Below, piece by piece: positions 59,592-64,000 of a DNA stretch of 64,000 bases. The position numbers were made by a program, and so were the translations under genes. The notes under the pieces were generated by a model, which was given only the letters and a program-made list of their open reading frames with translations, was not told the DNA's origin and searched no databases. Location of the stretch: NCBI GenBank assembly GCA_903813345.2, contig CAIIXF020000001.1, forward strand, positions 34,131,366 through 34,195,365. Reading direction: 5' to 3'. Every line of letters starts with the position of its first letter. The first letter of the stretch is position 1. The DNA comes from Owenia fusiformis (Eukaryota; Annelida; Polychaeta; Sabellida; Oweniidae).

Positions 59592-59961
59592 AAGCGCCTT
59601 CGAGGTCCCCTTCTTTTATAAGCGTTCAGAATGTTAAGCTGTACTCAGTCTATATCTCGTATTTTACACTTCAAAAAAATATTTTTTCTCATTGACATAG
59701 CATGGGGCACCAAATTTAGCGATTTTTGAACTTTCAAAACGCCATAACCTCCGAAAGGAAAGTTGGATTGAAATTTGGTTTGTAGATTCGGATTCCTTAG
59801 AAAATGCTACCCTTAATTCATAACTGATACGTTAAAGGAGAACTTTTTATTTTGACCTACATTTCGGACACGGCAAAAGGATAACACTATTAGCGCACTC
59901 TTTGCTACCTGTATACAAAATTTTGAAGCAAATTATTGAAGTGTAGTGTCAGAATCATATA

Positions 59962-60815
59962 CGAGGCCCGTTCAGAAAGTAAGTAACCAACTGCTCTCAT
60001 TTTTCATACTGTATTGAATCATATTGAAATTTTTACAGACGATGTAGAAAATATTGACCTATTAAATAAGACTAAATGTAATGGGTTAACGTCAATTCCA
60101 TTGTTATTGGTGTTGCTATGGTGCATTTGTTTCGGGTAGGCGGGACACCCTTTTGTAAGCGGCTTTGGAAGATGATTTGTAGAGTTCTTAACATGTTGTA
60201 TACCTCCACATGACCTCACATTTTCATGTAAAACTGCGTAATTTGTTCTATCACAATGGTAAATACATTCCATTGTCTTATTTATGAGTCATCAACACAA
60301 AGAAATAGAGGACATATGTCTCATAATGATGGTCGCGGTTCAGTCACAGTTTCAATCAAGTCAAATGTGGTTGAAAGGGGATTTTACTGGCATGACAACA
60401 ATGGTTGGTCCACCCCACAGAGTCCACATTACTGAAAATACAGTAGATGAAGCCTTCTCCATGGCCGCACAACTACCCCAGGCTCCCTATTCCCTAGACC
60501 TGGCCACATTCGACTAATATCTCTTTCCAAATGCAAAGATGTCGTTACGGGGAATCTGTTTTAGAGCAATACAGTCGTCATTAAAGCTTTCAATGGCAGT
60601 AGGTGACCTGTTGCACTTACAAAAGGGTGCCCCGCCTACCCAAAACAATTGTCACCATAGCAACACCCATAACAATGGAATTGACACTAATCAATTGTCA
60701 TTGATCTTATTTAATAGGATAATATTTTCTGCATCACCTGTGAAAATTCCAATGTGATTGAATAAAGTAAGAAAAAATGAGAGCAGTTGGTTTCTTACTT
60801 TCTGATCGGGCCTCG
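59962..60815. mobile_element. Mariner-type element with long inverted arms
   Basis: Termini CGAGGCCCGTTCAGAAAGTA and a near-complement, flanked by TA (59960-59961, 60816-60817). Arms of about 215 bp pair (GGTGTTGCTATGGTG, GTAGGCGGG.CACCCTTTTGTAAG). A transposase relic lies in the centre. Removal restores the surrounding repeat. Confidence 0.82.
60430..60640 (+). pseudogene. Mariner-like transposase relic
   Basis: The plus strand reads LPQAPYSLDLATFD, a stop, then YLFPNAKMSLRGICF. The family pattern is PPYSPDL(A/S)P(C/S)D(F/Y)(F/Y)LFP.(L/M)K..L.G..F around the last catalytic aspartate. Upstream coding is degraded. No intact frame. Confidence 0.6.
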
Positions 60816-61400
60816 TAAATAAGAAAAAACTATGGATTTGACCTAGGTTTTGACCTAGGCATTTTGGTGTCCAAATTTTGAAACTATGTAGCTTTTGAGG
60901 TCCACTTCTTTTATAAGCATTCATTATGTTAAGCTGTATTCAGTCTTTATCTTGTATTTTACACTTCGAAAAAGTCTTTTTTCCCATTGACTTAACATAG
61001 GCACCAAATTTAGCGATTTTTGAGATTTCAAAACGCTATAACTTCCAAACCGGAAGTAGGATCGAACTTTTGTTGCAGATTCGGATTCCACTTATTTGAT
61101 TACTCACACGTTGAATTTGGAGAACTTTTTATGTTCTGACCTTTTTTCGGACGCCATATCACAAAATCGGTAAGAGTAATCAAACAACGATTTGCCTTTC
61201 GGAATTAGCTTTTTTCTAAGGAACATGATGAAATAAACCGGAGCGAAAATACTGAGAAAACTTGTAATATAGTGAAAACACACGATTTGACCTAGTTCTT
61301 GACCTTTGGCCTAGATATACATTTGACCTAATTTCCCAGAAACTAGGTCTCATTACTAGTTGACTATGTTGGCAGATTTAAGTCCTTCTAGTTGCTGAGA

Positions 61401-62112
61401 AAAAGTGTTCGGAAAGAAAGAATAAGAAAACTGGCAAAAGCAATAGACTCCAGGTATTCACATATCAAATATGAACAAAATCGCTCTATTACTTTTTGAG
61501 TTATAGTAAAAAACGTAAAATAACACACATAAAAATGGTGGCAAGTTTTAAAATGGCCACCTTTTTTACATTTGAAACATATTGCTATTACAGGTTTAAT
61601 TATTGTACCTAAATTACTGTAAAATCGGCACTAAAATGGCCACCATTTTTAAATGAGCAGCAGTTTTGAAAATCGGCTTTCGAGCAGAACTTCTACCCCC
61701 AAACGGCAAGTGTTCATACTCATACTCTTACGCAATGCGCTCATCTCTCCATGTTATGCATGGTTCAGCCTTGAGTCATTTGAGGGTTAAAGCGGAGAAA
61801 AGCAGCCCATTGGCAATTCTTTCTCCAAATTTACGTAAACGTAACTTCGAAAACCGGTTAAGACCTGCATTTCTAACCGATTCCGTTTACGTTACATTCC
61901 GTTGTCTTCTGTTTGTGATAAAAATGTCGTGGGAATTCTGCCCACAACGCGTGAAATAAAGAAAAAGGAAAAATCGTACCTTCGAGGTTCCGACATTTTG
62001 TTACCGAAACGTGGATCACCAGTGATGTCTCCAGTAAATGGACAGAGCAGCAAATCATCTGTTTTAAATCAATCCTGCCTTCATTGATAACCTCTATGAA
62101 AATAATACTTAC
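61401..62112. other. Intronic sequence, no recognisable gene
   Basis: AAAATGGTGGCAAG and AAAATGGCCACC motifs recur at 61530-61650. The frame at 61666-61959 has no family motif. GTACCTTCGAGGTTCC at 61976 is a local palindrome-like site. Confidence 0.4.
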
Positions 62113-62330
62113 AACATGTCTTCCAAATCAATGTCCCCAATTTCTCTGTTTTCATAGAGGTCTCTCCATGTAGAATTAGTAAGGCCAGATCTGTAGATGC
62201 TTTCAAACACAGGGACAGTGGAGCCCTTCCCCATAGAGTAGATCATTATTGTTGATGTCCTTTCATTACCAATGAAGAAATATAGTCGTTCGTCTATTGG
62301 AACAACCTCCACCGTCTCTGGCTCAGGGCC
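62113..62330 (-). CDS. MSP130-like gene: choice-of-anchor I ectodomain exon
   Basis: Acceptor TGTCTATTAG|GGCC and donor ATGTT|GTAAGT bound a 218-bp exon that starts in phase 0 and ends in phase 2. It reads GPEPETVEVVPIDERLYFFI, GNERTSTIMIYSM, a variable loop, TWRDLYENREIGDIDLEDM. GPEPE..........(A/F)(I/F)G.ER...I..(Y/F) and GD(L/I)D.E.(M/L) are the hallmark blades of choice-of-anchor I proteins, including mesenchyme-specific cell-surface glycoprotein MSP130. The next codon is completed by the exon at 49821, 12.3 kb away. Upstream exons (phase 0) are not in the window. The protein would act at the cell surface. Confidence 0.82.
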
Positions 62331-62339
62331 CTAATAGAC

Positions 62340-63284
62340 ATAATACAAGAACACAAATGTGTACAAAATGTCCCCACCAATGGGTGATCCCGTCAAATGG
62401 TTATCCTGAAAATGAGTAGACAAGACTTTACCGACACAATTTGAGGACGGAAAATCCAAAATGGCCACCTTAAAATTTACCCAGAATGCCAAAAAATAGT
62501 CAGTTCTAGATTTTCATACTAAGAACCACCCCTGAAAATTTGAAATTGATCCGTCACACAGTTAACCAGAAAACATGTAAACAAGACTTTACAGACAAGA
62601 TTTTAGGATGGAAAATCTAAAATGGCTGCCTTGAAATTTACCCAAAATGTCAAAAAACTAATCTGTTCTAGATTTTCATACTAAGAATCATCCCTGAAAA
62701 TTTGAAATTGATCTACCAAACGGTTAACCTGGAAATGCGTAGACAATACTTTACAGACAAGATTTTAGGACGGAAAATCCAAAATGGCTGCCTTGATGTT
62801 TAGCCAGAATCCCAAAAACCTAATCAGATCTAAATTTTTATACAAAGAATCCTTCCTGAAAATTTGACATTGATCTACCAAACGGTTCACCTAAAAACGC
62901 GTAGACAAGACTTTACAGGCAAGATTTAAAGACGGAAAATCCAAAATGGCTGCCTTGACATTTATCCAGAATGCCAAAAAACAAATCAGATCTAGATTTC
63001 CATACTAAGAATCATCCCTGAAAATTTGAAATTGATCTTCCGAATGGTTCACCGGGAAATGCGTAGACAAGACTTTATAGACAAGATTTTAGGATGGAAA
63101 AGTCCAAAATGGCTGCCTTGACATTTATCCAGAATGCCAAAATGGCTAATCAGATCTAGATTTTCATACTAAGAATCATCCCTGAAAATTTGAAATTGAT
63201 CTACCAAACGGTTCACCTGAAAACGCGTAGACAAGACTTTACAGACAAGATTTTAGGATGGAAAAATCCAAAATGGCCGACAAT
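62340..63284 (+). repeat. ~162-bp tandem array, five copies
   Basis: Units containing AAAATGGCTGCCTTGAAATTT (62458, 62620, 62782, 62944, 63107), CATACTAAGAATCATCCCTG, AAAATTTGAAATTGATCTACC and AGACAAGACTTTACAGACAAG. It starts just inside the intron upstream of the 62.3-kb exon; a related copy lies in the intron at 47.5-48.6 kb. Confidence 0.85.
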
Positions 63285-64000
63285 AAAAAAAGTGATTATG
63301 AGTTTTTGCTGATTTCTTTTTACAAAATTATCACATATAACTACTGTTAACAATAACATAGGCTTTTACAACAAGGAACACCTGAAATTATTTATAAACC
63401 TACTAAATAGTTTAAGTATGAAAACTCAAAAACACCATTCAATATGATACAAAGTATTATTGAAGAGGAGGGAAAGCCCCAAATCCTCAGCGATGACTGA
63501 CATACCACCTTCGTTTGCGCAAATTCTCACCAGTTAGTTTTCGAATATAACGCGTCGTTGTGATGTTTTAATAGATTTAAGCATATTCCTTACACCATTC
63601 TTTATCTTGATGTGAAATAACAAGCTATGATATTGGTTAACATGCCAGAAATTAACATAATATTATTCGAAGCATTATTAGAAATCTTTGAATCCGCCAT
63701 TTTTGCTTGTCGATTTTGACAATCAGAGACGTGGGTCATGTCAATACAGGTTTACATTATAAGCGTATGTCATCTTTGATCTCTGGGGTTAATCCCCCTC
63801 TTGTATTATCGCGCGCTAACCTTTCTTAAAACATTCAAAATGGCTGACATGACTGGGCTAACAGGTCCAAAACCCAATCATATGTAGAATGAAGTGAGCT
63901 GAACAAGATGTTAAAGTTTTAAAAGCAACTGTGAAGCCGTTTTTCTTAAAGTTTGCAGCCAAGGATTTTAGATTTGACTTCAAAATGGCCGACAGGGAGT
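63285..64000. repeat. Mixed repeats: one 345-bp-array unit and a dispersed repeat
   Basis: 63285-63430 matches units of the 54.2-56.2 kb array (CACCTGAAATTATTTATAAA). 63530-63720 matches 53040-53260. No exon of the MSP130-like gene was recognised in this end. Confidence 0.55.

Larger units (their letters stand above)
58256..61400 (+). repeat. ~400-bp dispersed/tandem repeat with GACCTAGG blocks, interrupted twice
   Basis: Units at 58256-58645, 59592-60885 (interrupted by the mariner-type element) and 60888-61390 share CTTAACATGGGG, TTTGGAGAACTTTTTAT, TTTCGGACACCATATC, AAAACTATGGATTTGACC and TTTTGACCTAGGCATTTTGG. An inverted copy is at 14590-15600. No coding. Confidence 0.7.

Overview
This window looks like AT-rich, repeat-saturated nuclear DNA of a marine invertebrate animal. 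The evidence is spliced exons, an MSP130-like (choice-of-anchor I) surface-protein gene, several animal non-LTR retrotransposon types, DNA transposons of at least five superfamilies, and a huge (CAGA)n microsatellite. The phylum cannot be fixed from the sequence; molluscs, brachiopods, hemichordates and cephalochordates all fit. Nothing prokaryotic is present. All homology statements rest on motif recognition, not searches.

Layout. 1-4.0 kb: a Ty3/Gypsy-type LTR retrotransposon (minus strand) whose pol is split by a 1,125-bp hAT element with an exact 8-bp target duplication. 4.3-16.95 kb: one decayed restriction-like-endonuclease-type non-LTR element (minus), broken into three collinear pieces by two later insertions. 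The first is a 7.5-kb two-ORF LINE (5541-13039) that itself holds a Harbinger-like element (10441-12025). The second is a 3.06-kb DNA element (13101-16156) with CACTGTG termini and a 5-bp duplication, as in Transib/RAG-type transposons. 18.7-19.4 kb: another LINE ORF1 relic. 21.4-27.2 kb: a ~155-bp tandem array holding a 4.24-kb palindromic transposon whose two arms carry complementary deletion copies of one gene, possibly a divergent FEN1/PIN-like nuclease. 29.4-35.7 kb: an L1/Tx1-like LINE with a mariner relic and a ~205-bp tandem array. 36-37.6 kb: a TA-flanked MITE and a Mutator-like element with a perfect 9-bp duplication. 39.8-47 kb: a LINE 3' end and several foldback TA-flanked elements.

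Host gene. Three minus-strand exons (62113-62330, 49550-49821, 47155-47348), and probably a terminal exon (43936-44055), join with matching intron phases 2, 1 and 0. They would encode the end of a choice-of-anchor I/MSP130-like ectodomain, a Thr-rich stalk, one transmembrane helix and a short cytoplasmic tail. Upstream exons lie beyond the window. The 12.3-kb intron contains a LINE with a perfect 2A-like motif, a ~345-bp tandem array, 1.1 kb of pure (CAGA)n and further transposons.

Almost every coding segment outside the MSP130-like gene is transposon-derived and broken. The value of the window lies in nested insertions dated by target duplications, a repeated foldback architecture, the 2A-bearing LINE leaders, the RAG/Transib-like termini and the palindromic nuclease-like element.
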